DNA of 64,000 nt from an uncultured Pelagimonas sp. (GTDB lineage: Bacteria > Pseudomonadota > Alphaproteobacteria > Rhodobacterales > Rhodobacteraceae), in the NCBI GenBank assembly GCA_947499735.1, contig CANMPP010000002.1, forward strand, positions 62,001-126,000, given 5' to 3'. Under the pieces are notes generated by a model, which was not told the origin of the DNA, did no database searches, and saw only the letters and a program-made list of their open reading frames with translations. Below are positions 1-8,176 of this stretch, in pieces. Every line of letters starts with the position of its first letter. The stretch's first letter is position 1. A program made the position numbers and the translations under genes.

Positions 1-287
1 ACATCAAAACCGTGTTTGCGGGCTGTTTCAGCGGTCGCAGGGCCGACGGCAAAGCAGGGCAGGGCAGGCGATCCGCCAAGGTCGCAGTAACTCGTGACAC
101 CATGGGCTGAGGTGAAGATGAGGCCTTTTATTCCCGACAGATCAGGCAATTGTTCTGCAGGTTGAATGTCAAAAAGGGGGGATATGATCGTTGTGAATCC
201 CGAAATCCCGTCTCCAGCCAATTCTGCCAGAAAGCGTTCAGATGCCGCGCGGGGGCGGGTCATCAGAAGCACGGGGCGGTCCATCAT
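1..287 (-). CDS. hemD: Uroporphyrinogen-III synthase, N-terminal part (truncated by the window edge)
   Basis: HemD closes hydroxymethylbilane to uroporphyrinogen III in cytoplasmic tetrapyrrole synthesis (heme, bacteriochlorophyll, B12). About 95 codons are visible, running off the left edge. The N-terminus reads MMDRPVLLMTRPRAASERF, the TRP start strand typical of the family. Further in come LIFTSAHGVTSY (the 'F-TS-NGV' type motif) and AVGPATAETARKHGFD, matching the 'VG--TA--L---G' motif. Start: two adjacent ATGs at 285-287 and 282-284 follow a GGAGGAG ribosome site, and I take the first. The gene diverges from tsaD with a 73-bp gap, a common order in roseobacters. The identification rests on motifs only because the C-terminal half is missing. 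Confidence 0.85.
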   Translation of the reverse strand, partial: MMDRPVLLMTRPRAASERFLAELAGDGISGFTTIISPLFDIQPAEQLPDLSGIKGLIFTSAHGVTSYCDLGGSPALPCFAVGPATAETARKHGFD

Positions 288-360
288 ATCTCCTCCGGGA
301 TTGTGAGGTCCTGCAACAGGTGCTACCTGCTAATGGCACAGGTTTCAATGAGTTGGTGAA

Positions 361-1452
361 ATGTCCGTTCTAAATGCCGAACCTTTGATATTGGGAATCG
401 AAAGCAGCTGTGATGATACGGCGGCCGCGGTTCTGCGAGGTCGTAATATTCTATCCTCGGTCGTGGCTGGACAGGATACGCTACACGCCGCCTATGGCGG
501 TGTCGTGCCCGAGATCGCTGCGCGGGCCCATGCCGAAAAGCTAGATATTTGCGTTGAAGATGCCGTGCAAGAGGCGGGTGTGTCCTTGAATGAACTGGAT
601 GCTATTGCTGTGACAGCGGGTCCGGGATTGATTGGTGGCGTCGTGTCTGGGGTGATGCTGGCCAAAGGATTGGCCAGTGCAACCGGTAAACCTATGATCG
701 GGGTCAACCATCTGGCTGGGCACGCGCTGACCCCGCGTTTGACCGATGATTTGCCTTTTCCCTATCTCATGCTGTTAGTGTCTGGGGGCCATTGCCAGTT
801 TTTGCTGGTCAAAGGGCCCGACGATTTCACGCGCTTGGGTGGCACAATCGATGATGCACCTGGCGAAGCATTTGACAAAACAGCGCGCCTTTTGGGACTG
901 CCGCAACCGGGTGGTCCATCTGTTGAGCGCGCTGCAAAGGATGGCGACGAAAAGCGGTTTAGGTTCCCGCGGCCTTTATTGGATCGCGAAGGTTGCGATA
1001 TGTCATTCTCGGGTTTGAAAACCGCGTTGATGCGCACACGTGACAGTGTCGTTGCAGAAAAAGGCGGTATGACTGAACAAAATCGTGCCGATCTGTGTGC
1101 GGGGTTTCAGGCGGCCGTGCGTGATGTTTTGACAGAAAAAACGCGTCGCGCTTTGGATGTTTATCTAGCAGAAAACCCAGCTGAGCCGAGCATCGCTATT
1201 GCGGGTGGCGTGGCTGCCAATCAGGCATTGCGCCAGTCCCTACAAAATTTGTGTGAACAGAAAGCTGTGGCATTCACTGCCCCGCCCTTACGTTTGTGCA
1301 CTGATAATGCAGCGATGATCGCCTATGCGGGTGGCGCGTTATTGGCCCAAGGCGTGTCTCATGACATGACGCTGGCCGCCCGCCCACGTTGGCCCCTAGA
1401 CAAAACATCCGCCCCGTTGTTGGGATCTGGCAAAAAAGGGGCTAAGGCATGA
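361..1452 (+). CDS. tsaD: tRNA N6-adenosine threonylcarbamoyltransferase TsaD
   Basis: TsaD (Kae1/Gcp family, ASKHA fold) transfers the threonylcarbamoyl group to A37 of ANN-decoding tRNAs, working with TsaB and TsaE in the cytoplasm. The 363-aa length is normal for the bacterial enzyme. Visible marks are [15 protein letters not shown] at the N-terminus, the metal-binding HxxxH in VNHLAGHAL near residue 118, the phosphate loop LVSGGHCQF near 139, the [13 protein letters not shown] stretch near 170 and [12 protein letters not shown] near 280. The stop overlaps the gpsA start (ATGA), so the two are translationally coupled. The start follows 73 bp of divergent intergenic DNA shared with hemD. 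Confidence 0.97.
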   Translation: MSVLNAEPLILGIESSCDDTAAAVLRGRNILSSVVAGQDTLHAAYGGVVPEIAARAHAEKLDICVEDAVQEAGVSLNELDAIAVTAGPGLIGGVVSGVMLAKGLASATGKPMIGVNHLAGHALTPRLTDDLPFPYLMLLVSGGHCQFLLVKGPDDFTRLGGTIDDAPGEAFDKTARLLGLPQPGGPSVERAAKDGDEKRFRFPRPLLDREGCDMSFSGLKTALMRTRDSVVAEKGGMTEQNRADLCAGFQAAVRDVLTEKTRRALDVYLAENPAEPSIAIAGGVAANQALRQSLQNLCEQKAVAFTAPPLRLCTDNAAMIAYAGGALLAQGVSHDMTLAARPRWPLDKTSAPLLGSGKKGAKA

Positions 1453-2399
1453 GCATTTCTGTATTGGGGGGCGGGGCCTTTGGTGCCGCGTTGGCGATTG
1501 CAATCGGGCGCGAACGTCCGGTCACGCTTTGGGCGCGGGATACGACCCATCTAAGGCAGCATAGAGCCAGTAGCCGGTTACCGGGTATTGCGCTGCCTGA
1601 TACGGTGCATGTCGTAGATGATTTGCAGCTGGCGGCAGAACAGCCCAATCTTTTGATGGCCGTGCCTATGCAGGCGCTGCGGACCATTTTAGGCGACATT
1701 GACAAAAGCCTAGATAACCGACGTTTGGTTGCGTGTTGCAAAGGTATTGATCTCAACACATTGCAAGGCGCGGCGTCGACAATCAGAATGACGCGACCCG
1801 AGGCTATACCAGCTGTTTTGACAGGTCCAAGTTTTGCGATCGATATCGCCAAAGGATTGCCGACTGCCTTAACGCTGGCCTGTGTTGACGATGCTGCCGG
1901 CGAAGACCTGCAGCATGCGCTATCGACCCCCGCTTTGCGCCTTTATCGATCAACAGATGTCATCGGCGCTGAATTAGGTGGAGCGTTGAAAAACGTTATT
2001 GCGATTGCCTGTGGTGTGGCAATTGGCGCTGGGCTGGGGGAAAGCGCACGTGCAGCGCTGCTGACGCGTGGGTTTGCCGAAATGACGCGATTTGCCGAAA
2101 CGCGGGGCGCGCGTGCGGAAACCTTGGCTGGTCTTTCAGGTTTGGGTGATCTGGCGCTGACATGCGCCTCTGAAACATCCCGCAATTTCAGCCTTGGACT
2201 GGCATTGGGGCAGGGGAAACCGTTTGATCCCAACATTACAGTCGAAGGGGCCGCAACCGCCCGTGCCTTGGACAAAATTGCGAAAGACGACAATATCACC
2301 TTGCCGATTGCGACCGCCGTTGCCTTGCTGGTAGATGGAAAACGATCGGTTTCTGAGACCATCACGGATCTTTTGACACGACCTTTGAAAGAGGAATAA
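1449..2399 (+). CDS. gpsA: NAD(P)H-dependent glycerol-3-phosphate dehydrogenase
   Basis: GpsA reduces dihydroxyacetone phosphate to sn-glycerol 3-phosphate, the backbone for phospholipids. The protein has 316 aa. It opens with a Rossmann nucleotide loop ([12 protein letters not shown], GxGxxG variant). [15 protein letters not shown] follows near residue 125, then the catalytic-lysine region [14 protein letters not shown] near 180 and the [11 protein letters not shown] segment near 225 that is diagnostic of the family. The start overlaps the tsaD stop by 4 nt. A YciI gene follows 3 nt after the stop, so tsaD-gpsA-yciI-EVE reads as one operon. Confidence 0.96.
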   Translation: MSISVLGGGAFGAALAIAIGRERPVTLWARDTTHLRQHRASSRLPGIALPDTVHVVDDLQLAAEQPNLLMAVPMQALRTILGDIDKSLDNRRLVACCKGIDLNTLQGAASTIRMTRPEAIPAVLTGPSFAIDIAKGLPTALTLACVDDAAGEDLQHALSTPALRLYRSTDVIGAELGGALKNVIAIACGVAIGAGLGESARAALLTRGFAEMTRFAETRGARAETLAGLSGLGDLALTCASETSRNFSLGLALGQGKPFDPNITVEGAATARALDKIAKDDNITLPIATAVALLVDGKRSVSETITDLLTRPLKEE

Positions 2400-2402
2400 A
2401 TC

Positions 2403-2675
2403 ATGCTCATCGCTCTGATCGCGAAAGACAAAGCTGGCGCATTGCAGATCCGCAAGGATACGCGGGCGGATCACCTTGAATATCTGAAAAGCACGGGTGT
2501 GGTGCAGCAGGCTGGCCCTCTTTTGAATGATGCGGGCGACATGTCTGGATCGTTGATTGTTTTGGATGTTGAAGATTTGGCATTTGCGCAGGCTTGGGCG
2601 GATAATGATCCTTACGCGAAAGCAGGGCTGTTTGCATCTGTAGAGCTTATCGTTTGGAACAGGGTGATTGGATGA
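2403..2675 (+). CDS. YciI-family protein
   Basis: A 90-aa dimeric alpha/beta ferredoxin-like protein of the YciI/YCII family. The function is not settled; some relatives are cyclases or dehalogenase-like enzymes. The family's conserved His lies in TRADHLEYL (near residue 23) and the conserved Asp in DNDPYAKAGLF (near 70), both expected in the putative active site. It sits between gpsA (3-nt gap) and the EVE gene (4-nt overlap), an order frequent in Rhodobacterales. That suggests co-expression and not necessarily a shared reaction. Confidence 0.88.
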   Translation: MLIALIAKDKAGALQIRKDTRADHLEYLKSTGVVQQAGPLLNDAGDMSGSLIVLDVEDLAFAQAWADNDPYAKAGLFASVELIVWNRVIG

Positions 2676-3091
2676 ACTACTGGCTGTTCAAATCTGAACC
2701 CAATACTTGGGGCTGGGACAACCAGGTTGCCAAAGGGGAAGCCGGGGAAGAGTGGGATGGGGTGCGCAACTACCAAGCCCGCAATTTCATGCGTGACATG
2801 AAACTGGGTGATCTTGGTTTTTTCTATCATTCCCTGAAAGAGAAATCTGTCGTGGGCATTGTCGAGGTTTGTGCAGAAGTGCACCCAGACAGCAGCACAG
2901 ACGATCCTCGATGGGAATGCGTTGATATCAAAGCTGTGAAATCTGTTGTCACCCCAGTGTCTCTAGATCAGATCAAGGCCCACCCAGACTTGGGTGATAT
3001 GGTTTTGGTGAAAAACTCGCGTCTTTCCGTTCAGCCAGTGACGCCAGAGCAATGGCGTATCGTGTGCAAACTGGCTGGGATCGACGCCTAG
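2672..3091 (+). CDS. EVE-domain protein
   Basis: A 139-aa single-domain EVE protein of the PUA-like superfamily. Members bind modified bases in nucleic acid, but the ligand of this short bacterial class is unknown. The signature MNYWLFKSEPNTWGWD at the N-terminus is typical, as are DGVRNYQARNFMRDM (near residue 33) and GDLGFFYHS (near 52), which line the binding pocket. I start it at the ATG at 2672, which overlaps the YciI stop as ATGA; an in-frame codon 18 nt upstream would add residues not seen in the family. Last gene of the tsaD operon. Confidence 0.92.
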   Translation: MNYWLFKSEPNTWGWDNQVAKGEAGEEWDGVRNYQARNFMRDMKLGDLGFFYHSLKEKSVVGIVEVCAEVHPDSSTDDPRWECVDIKAVKSVVTPVSLDQIKAHPDLGDMVLVKNSRLSVQPVTPEQWRIVCKLAGIDA

Positions 3092-3167
3092 AAAAAATTG
3101 CTCAATTGGGTCATTATTCTCTGTAAGCAAATGTGGGCGAACCACGGATAGCCAAGGGAGATCCAGA

Positions 3168-3563
3168 ATGGAATTTGTAAACGTCATCGTCGCGACCGTT
3201 GTTGCCTTTGCAGCGGGGGCTGTCTGGTACATGAAATTGGCGGATCAATGGATGGATGCCGCGTCGATCAAAAAGGGACCTGATGGAAAGCCTGAGGGTG
3301 GCGAGAACCCAATGCTTTATGGGTTTTCATTTTTGATGCAATTGATTGTCGCTGGCATGATGCGCCACGTCTTCAACCTGAGTGGTATCGACACATTTGG
3401 CGCTGGGCTGGTGGCTGGTCTTGGCATTGGTTTGTTCTTTATCGCGCCATGGATAGCCATCAATAATGCTTATTGCGGGCGACCGGTCAAATTGACAATG
3501 ATTGATGGTGGTTATGCCACTTTGGCTTGCGCCATTATCGGCGTGATCTTGGTTTTGTTCTAG
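3168..3563 (+). CDS. DUF1761-family membrane protein
   Basis: A 131-aa integral membrane protein of the DUF1761 family, function unknown. About four hydrophobic helices can be drawn: residues 3-22 (VNVIVATVVAFAAGAVWYM), 50-68, 78-100 and 112-131. The N-terminal helix followed by a W-Y pair and the charged KLADQWMDAA stretch fits the family. It has its own ribosome site (AGGGAG, 9 nt before the ATG), lies 76 bp after the EVE gene and is followed by a strong hairpin. Confidence 0.8.
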   Translation: MEFVNVIVATVVAFAAGAVWYMKLADQWMDAASIKKGPDGKPEGGENPMLYGFSFLMQLIVAGMMRHVFNLSGIDTFGAGLVAGLGIGLFFIAPWIAINNAYCGRPVKLTMIDGGYATLACAIIGVILVLF

Positions 3564-3590
3564 CTTCAAAACCGTAGAGTAAAAGATCGA

Positions 3591-3616
3591 AGGGGTTCGG
3601 CCCCCGCCGAACCCCT
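3591..3616 (+). terminator. Strong hairpin after the DUF1761 gene
   Basis: AGGGGTTCGG and CCGAACCCCT form a perfect 10-bp stem around a 6-nt C-rich loop, 28 nt after the stop at 3563. It lacks a good T-tract, so it may be an mRNA 3'-end stabiliser and not a classical intrinsic terminator. Confidence 0.55.
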
Positions 3617-3766
3617 GAATCACCCCGCGCGCTCCCACACGCACTTAGTCAATCCTTTGGATCCGGCCATCCTAGCCGCACTTTCTTATGCTTAGCATTG
3701 GTACTACCAAAACTGCAAAGTCCAACTTGTTAAAATGCGAATGAAAGTTCTAATATTTCAAATAGA

Positions 3767-3791
3767 AAAAGCCCGGTTTGGCCGGGCTTTT
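3767..3791 (-). terminator. Rho-independent terminator of the DUF2853 gene
   Basis: AAAAGCCCGG and CCGGGCTTTT pair around a 5-nt loop, flanked by A-rich and T-rich DNA, 20 nt beyond the stop of the minus-strand gene. It could also stop transcription arriving on the plus strand. Confidence 0.85.
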
Positions 3792-3811
3792 GCATAAGTT
3801 GTTTTACGATC

Positions 3812-4153
3812 TCAGCTGTAGATGGATTCTTTGCCGAAATGCTTGGTCAGCATGTAATATACAACCGCTCTGTATTTGTTGCGCTCAGACATACCATAGG
3901 TTTCCAAAACGGATTTGATCGCTTCCATCAATTCCGGGCCATCGCTTAGACCAAGTTTTTTGATCAGGAAGTTGTTTTTGACTGTTTCCAGCTCGGCCTC
4001 TTGGCTTGCGGCAACTGTGGATGCGTCTGCATTATAGATTGCTGGTCCGCAGCCGATTGTGACTTTTGTCAACAATTCCATATCCGCATCGATGCCGCAT
4101 TTTGTTTTCAAATCATCGGCATATTTTGCGATCAACTCGTCTCTTTTACCCAT
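3812..4153 (-). CDS. DUF2853-family protein
   Basis: A 113-aa cytoplasmic, helical protein of the DUF2853 family, function unknown. Recognisable parts are MGKRDELIAKYADDLK at the start, a central TIGCGPAIYNADASTVA segment and YRAVVYYMLTKHFGKES at the end. A GGGGGAAACC ribosome site precedes the ATG, and the gene has its own terminator, so it is probably monocistronic. The 237 bp upstream (4154-4390) hold no other gene that I can support. Confidence 0.82.
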   Translation of the reverse strand: MGKRDELIAKYADDLKTKCGIDADMELLTKVTIGCGPAIYNADASTVAASQEAELETVKNNFLIKKLGLSDGPELMEAIKSVLETYGMSERNKYRAVVYYMLTKHFGKESIYS

Positions 4154-4390
4154 GGTTTCCCCCTATTTATTTCTCTTTTGCCCATCACCTTGAACTATTT
4201 GGCAATGCAAGCTGGGAAAAGAATAATCATGAAATGTAAATTCCACCAAGGGGAAAAGAATCAGGGCCTGCGCAGACTTAGCGGAAGGACCCCTGCCCGC
4301 GAGGGAAATCTGGACATGATCGCTATGCGGCGTGTGGTAGCGGGGATCTAATGCTGTTGTGCTCCCCTTTTGTCGCACGGGTTTTGTGGT

Positions 4391-5026
4391 TTAGCGACTG
4401 GGGCGACCTGTGCCGCTTTGGGCTAGTTGGAAATTAAAGGCCAGTACAGCGCCCATAACGACTGCGGCGATAAAGGAATATAGAACGTTGGACAGGTCGA
4501 GTACGAACAAGCTGGCCGTGAAAATCGCAGTATCAACAAGCAATTGGAAATATCCGGTTTTTAGGCCAGTCTTTTGTTCCATGAGCAAGGCAATCAGTCC
4601 CAGACCACCGATTGACGCATTGTGACGGAACGTTCCCATCACTCCGACGCCCAATGCGCATCCCGCAAATAGCGCAGCGATCAAAGGATCTAGCGTTTCA
4701 AAGGTAATGTATTGACCGAGTAAGGGGGTGCCGAAGGAGACGCAAAAAATAACGCACAAGCTGCGCATAGCGAAATTCAAACCGCGCCCTTTATAGGCCA
4801 ACCAAAGCGGGGCAACAGATAAGAGAAAAAGCAACGGTCCAAAGGACCAACCCAACCCATAGGACAACAACAGCGCAAGTCCCGCCGTTTGTCCGGTGAC
4901 CAACCCGCAGGATTTCAGCAACAAGATACCTAAGATCATCAACAAGATGCTGATCGCTAAACCTTGAAGATCAAAAATTGAAATAGGGGTTTTCAAACTG
5001 TTTGGCATTGCAATTGGATTTGGCAT
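4391..5026 (-). CDS. YitT-family membrane protein
   Basis: A 211-aa inner-membrane protein with about five or six hydrophobic segments (near residues 22-45, 48-75, 85-108, 112-130, 160-180 and 183-203). The GLVTGQTAGLALLLSYG and HNASIGGLGLIALL motifs match the glycine-rich repeat of the YitT/DUF161 family, whose substrate is unknown. No C-terminal DUF2179 domain is present; that domain is common in Firmicutes YitT but usually missing in short proteobacterial members. It stands alone, with 188 bp separating it from the ahcY stop side. Confidence 0.75.
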   Translation of the reverse strand: MPNPIAMPNSLKTPISIFDLQGLAISILLMILGILLLKSCGLVTGQTAGLALLLSYGLGWSFGPLLFLLSVAPLWLAYKGRGLNFAMRSLCVIFCVSFGTPLLGQYITFETLDPLIAALFAGCALGVGVMGTFRHNASIGGLGLIALLMEQKTGLKTGYFQLLVDTAIFTASLFVLDLSNVLYSFIAAVVMGAVLAFNFQLAQSGTGRPSR

Positions 5027-5166
5027 GACCGGACCTCTTGCGCGATTTGGCGGGCGAAATGGGTCGAATATTTGAAATCAGAATATCTCAAAGCAGGTTA
5101 GTGTTCAAGATCTAAGTCAGGTATGCTGACCCAAATGATATTGAAACGAGACATTCCGCAACAAAA

Positions 5167-5189
5167 ACGGGCGCTCATATGGCGCCCGT
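5167..5189 (-). terminator. Rho-independent terminator of ahcY
   Basis: On the minus strand ACGGGCGC pairs with GCGCCCGT around a 7-nt loop and is followed by a T-run. It sits 26 nt past the ahcY stop. Confidence 0.88.
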
Positions 5190-5214
5190 GTTCCGTCTTT
5201 TGCGACATGCGCAT

Positions 5215-6600
5215 TTAGTAACGATAGTGCTCTGGCTTGAACGGGCCCTCTGGCGTGACGCCGATATAGGACGCTTGTTCCTCGGACAGTTTCGTCAGTT
5301 TTACACCGATGCGATCCAGATGCAGGCGCGCGACCTTTTCGTCCAGATGTTTGGGTAGAATGTAGACTTCATTGCCGTAATTATCGCCATTCACCCATAG
5401 TTCGATCTGCGCCAAAACTTGGTTGGTGAAGGACGCTGACATTACGAAGGACGGATGACCTGTCGCATTGCCCAAGTTTAGCAAACGACCCTCAGACAGC
5501 AGGATGATCTTATTGCCGGAAGGCATTTCGATCATATCTACTTGGTCTTTGATATTGGTCCATTTGTGGTTTTTCAGGTTTGCGACCTGAATTTCATTGT
5601 CGAAATGGCCGATATTACCAACGATCGCCATGTTCTTCATCGCGCGCATATGCTCGATACGGATGACGTCTTTGTTGCCGGTTGTGGTGATGAATACATC
5701 TGCATCTGCAACGACGTCTTCCAGCAGGACAACTTCAAACCCGTCCATCGCGGCCTGTAGGGCGCAGATTGGGTCGGCTTCTGTCACTTTCACACGGGCA
5801 CCCGCGCCTTGCAGAGAGGCGGCAGAGCCTTTGCCAACATCGCCATAACCGCAAACAACGGCAACCTTACCGGCCAGCATCACGTCAGTTGCACGGCGGA
5901 TGCCGTCGACGAGGGATTCTTTACAGCCGTATTTGTTGTCGAATTTGGACTTGGTGACAGAATCGTTCACGTTGATCGCTGGGAAAGGCAGCTGGCCTTT
6001 TTTGTGCAAATCATAGAGGCGGTGAACACCTGTTGTTGTTTCTTCAGACACACCTTGGATCGCATCGCGTGTTTTTGTGAACCAACCTGGGCTCAGCTCC
6101 ATGCGCTTTTTGATCTGCTTGTGAATGACTTCTTCTTCTTCAGACGTTGGGACGCCCAGATCTTCGCCAGCCTCGGCGCGTGCGCCCAGCAACACATACA
6201 ATGTCGCATCGCCGCCATCGTCCAAAATCATGTTCGCACCGTCCGGGAACATGAAGGATTTGTCCAAATAATCCCAATGCTCTTCCAAGGACTGGCCTTT
6301 GATTGCAAAGACTGGAACGCCTGCTTCGGCAATGGCTGCCGCTGCGTGGTCCTGCGTGGAAAAGATATTGCAAGATGCCCAACGGACGTCTGCACCCAAG
6401 GCCACCAGCGTTTCAATCAGAACAGCTGTCTGAATCGTCATATGCAGTGATCCAGTGATGCGTGCACCTGCCAGCGGTTTAGATGCACCGAATTCTTCGC
6501 GAAGGGCCATAAGGCCTGGCATTTCCGTTTCCGCGATATCCAGTTCCTTACGACCAAAAGTCGCCAGATCGATGTCTTTAACAATATAGTCCTGCGCCAT
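5215..6600 (-). CDS. ahcY: S-adenosylhomocysteine hydrolase
   Basis: AhcY splits S-adenosylhomocysteine into adenosine and homocysteine, relieving product inhibition of methyltransferases; it is a cytoplasmic NAD-bound homotetramer. The length of 461 aa is normal. Visible marks are [16 protein letters not shown] near residue 50, [14 protein letters not shown] near 80, the [13 protein letters not shown] substrate segment near 210 and the NAD loop [12 protein letters not shown] near 250. The C-terminus ends in FKPEHYRY, whose Lys and Tyr contact NAD of the neighbouring subunit. It is followed by an intrinsic terminator. The 5' region contains a short GTTTTC/GAAAAC hairpin (6628-6643), but I could not match a known SAH or SAM riboswitch there. 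Confidence 0.98.
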   Translation of the reverse strand: MAQDYIVKDIDLATFGRKELDIAETEMPGLMALREEFGASKPLAGARITGSLHMTIQTAVLIETLVALGADVRWASCNIFSTQDHAAAAIAEAGVPVFAIKGQSLEEHWDYLDKSFMFPDGANMILDDGGDATLYVLLGARAEAGEDLGVPTSEEEEVIHKQIKKRMELSPGWFTKTRDAIQGVSEETTTGVHRLYDLHKKGQLPFPAINVNDSVTKSKFDNKYGCKESLVDGIRRATDVMLAGKVAVVCGYGDVGKGSAASLQGAGARVKVTEADPICALQAAMDGFEVVLLEDVVADADVFITTTGNKDVIRIEHMRAMKNMAIVGNIGHFDNEIQVANLKNHKWTNIKDQVDMIEMPSGNKIILLSEGRLLNLGNATGHPSFVMSASFTNQVLAQIELWVNGDNYGNEVYILPKHLDEKVARLHLDRIGVKLTKLSEEQASYIGVTPEGPFKPEHYRY

Positions 6601-6827
6601 GCACGAAGCTCCTATTACCCTTCTGGTGTTTTCCCGCGAAAACCTTGTTGCTTACTTAAATACGTCCCTAACAGCCGCTTGGTTCGTGGACAATCCGTCC
6701 TTTGGCATTTCATTTCTTCAATCTAGGTTAAACAACTCTAAATCCATCATACTATGTTTGATGCGATCTGGACGTTTCCATGTCGGGCGATTGATGTTAG
6801 GCGCAAGAAAAAACTGTGGAACACCCC

Positions 6828-7421
6828 ATGCCAAAACAACCTCGTGCGTGGCAGCGTATGCTGTCAGGTCGCCGCCTTGATCTGTTAGACCCAACACCCG
6901 TCGATATCGAGATTGAAGATATCGCGCATGGTTTGGCTTTTGTGGCGCGATGGAACGGTCAAACACGGGGTGATTTTGCCTATTCTGTTGCCGAACATTC
7001 GCTGCTGGTTACCGATATTTTTGCGGCCTTGTGTCCCAGTGCGCCAACGAAATGGCATCTTGCGGCCTTGCTGCACGATGCGCCCGAATATGTCATTGGG
7101 GATATGATTTCACCGGTCAAAGCAGCTGTTGGTCCAGATTATGGTACCTTGGATGACAAGCTGATGGCGGTGATCCATATTCGGTTTGGCCTGCCTGCGA
7201 AAATTCCTGTTTCGGTCAAACGGCAGATCAAAAAAGCTGACAAAGTATCTGCCTGGTTAGAAGCGACCCAGATTGCTGGGTTTAGCGAGGCAGAGGCGGA
7301 TAAGTTCTTTGGCAAAATGGATCGCGCGTTCTGTGATCAGTTCCAAATACGGCTACGGCCCCCTGTCGAGGTGCGGCAGGACTATACTGCGCGCCATCAT
7401 GCGTTGTTATCAGAGCTGTAA
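6828..7421 (+). CDS. HD-domain hydrolase (YfbR-like)
   Basis: A metal-dependent phosphohydrolase of the HD superfamily, most like the short YfbR/5'-deoxynucleotidase-type group. It has 197 aa from the ATG at 6828; a GTG at 6816 would add four residues. The metal ligands appear as H in VAEHSLLV (near residue 53), HD in ALLHDAPEYVIGDM (near 80) and D in KKADKVSAW (near 137). The substrate cannot be read from sequence; nucleotides are likely by family. It diverges from ahcY with a gap of about 230 bp and converges with the SH3 gene, 7 nt apart. Confidence 0.85.
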   Translation: MPKQPRAWQRMLSGRRLDLLDPTPVDIEIEDIAHGLAFVARWNGQTRGDFAYSVAEHSLLVTDIFAALCPSAPTKWHLAALLHDAPEYVIGDMISPVKAAVGPDYGTLDDKLMAVIHIRFGLPAKIPVSVKRQIKKADKVSAWLEATQIAGFSEAEADKFFGKMDRAFCDQFQIRLRPPVEVRQDYTARHHALLSEL

Positions 7422-7428
7422 GAGAGGG

Positions 7429-7932
7429 CTATTCGCGGATTTCATCCGGTTTTACACCCCAAAGTGTATCCTTCTTGGCCCATCCCTTGTAACCACCCGC
7501 CGTTAGGCGGCACCAATCACTCGTACAATCGCCAAGGCGCGCAACGACGCCCAAAGACAAGGCCGCACTGACATTGGCGGTTTCTTCTGGGCGCGTTCTA
7601 AGCTGCAATAGGTCCTGTTCAACGATCACTGTGCGCACGCCGGATAAAAGCGAATAGTGGATCCAGCCACCCGCACCATCCCGGTCGCGTACGCGACGCC
7701 AATGGCCGTGTTCTGCCGTGACCTCTAAGGGCATGCCGCGTCGTTTGTACACCCAGTCAATCCGATGCGATAAGGACGGACCGCGGCGCGCGTTGCCTTC
7801 ATCCGTTTTCAGCGAAACATAGCGCGGCATGGGTAGGTTTGTGACAGGTCCCCGGGTCTCTGCCCCATGGGCAAAGCTGGTGGTCCAAACCATCAGAAAC
7901 GCCAAAGTGGCGCGAAGGAACATCCGCAACAT
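7429..7932 (-). CDS. Secreted SH3-domain protein
   Basis: A 167-aa exported protein with a bacterial SH3 fold (SH3b/SH3_4, DUF1058-like). From the chosen ATG at 7932 it starts MLRMFLRATLAFLMVWTTS with a signal peptide cut near AHGAET. The SH3-type repeats follow: SLKTDEGNARRGPSLSHRI and QDLLQLRTRPEETANV with GWAKKDTLWG at the end, the 'N-R-GPS' pattern of the family. An upstream GTG at 7986 would place 18 residues before the hydrophobic core and is less likely; AGGACA precedes the chosen start. Members are often linked with envelope maintenance, but the precise role is unknown. Confidence 0.82.
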   Translation of the reverse strand: MLRMFLRATLAFLMVWTTSFAHGAETRGPVTNLPMPRYVSLKTDEGNARRGPSLSHRIDWVYKRRGMPLEVTAEHGHWRRVRDRDGAGGWIHYSLLSGVRTVIVEQDLLQLRTRPEETANVSAALSLGVVARLGDCTSDWCRLTAGGYKGWAKKDTLWGVKPDEIRE

Positions 7933-8125
7933 GGTAATACTGTCCTGCTCGTATAACGTGCCAGCCTCTTTTGTCGGGCCGTGCATCCTTATGCGAGTTA
8001 ATAAAGCGCATATAGGGGGTATGTGAAAAGAGGGTTTTTTAACGAACAGCGTTGTGTGGGCGGAAATGTGGGATTTCTGCGACGAGGTAAGAGTAAAGAG
8101 GGGGAAGTGTGTCGGTAAAAAAAAT

Positions 8126-8150
8126 AAAGGGCGGGTTAGACCCGCCCTTT
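8126..8150 (-). terminator. Rho-independent terminator of the aceEF-lpd operon
   Basis: AAAGGGCGGG and CCCGCCCTTT pair over 10 bp around a 5-nt loop. On the minus strand the stem is followed by TTATTTTTTTTAC, 27 nt beyond the lpd stop. Confidence 0.93.
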
Positions 8151-8176
8151 GATAACTTTGACATCTTGGAGATGCC

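Noticed and set aside
4001-4351. 116-aa Cys-rich frame opposite the DUF2853 gene
   Set aside because: Its first half is the antisense of DUF2853 and there is no ribosome site or independent support.
6601-6780. SAH or SAM-type riboswitch upstream of ahcY
   Set aside because: I looked for the conserved cores of the SAH, SAM-II/V and SAM-SAH riboswitches on the minus strand. Only a simple GTTTTC/GAAAAC hairpin and a GGAC/GTCC hairpin were found. A covariance-model search could settle it.
6718-6966. Short minus-strand peptide MMDLELFNLD upstream of ahcY as a leader peptide
   Set aside because: It has no tandem control codons for a relevant amino acid, no following hairpin pair and no clear promoter placement.
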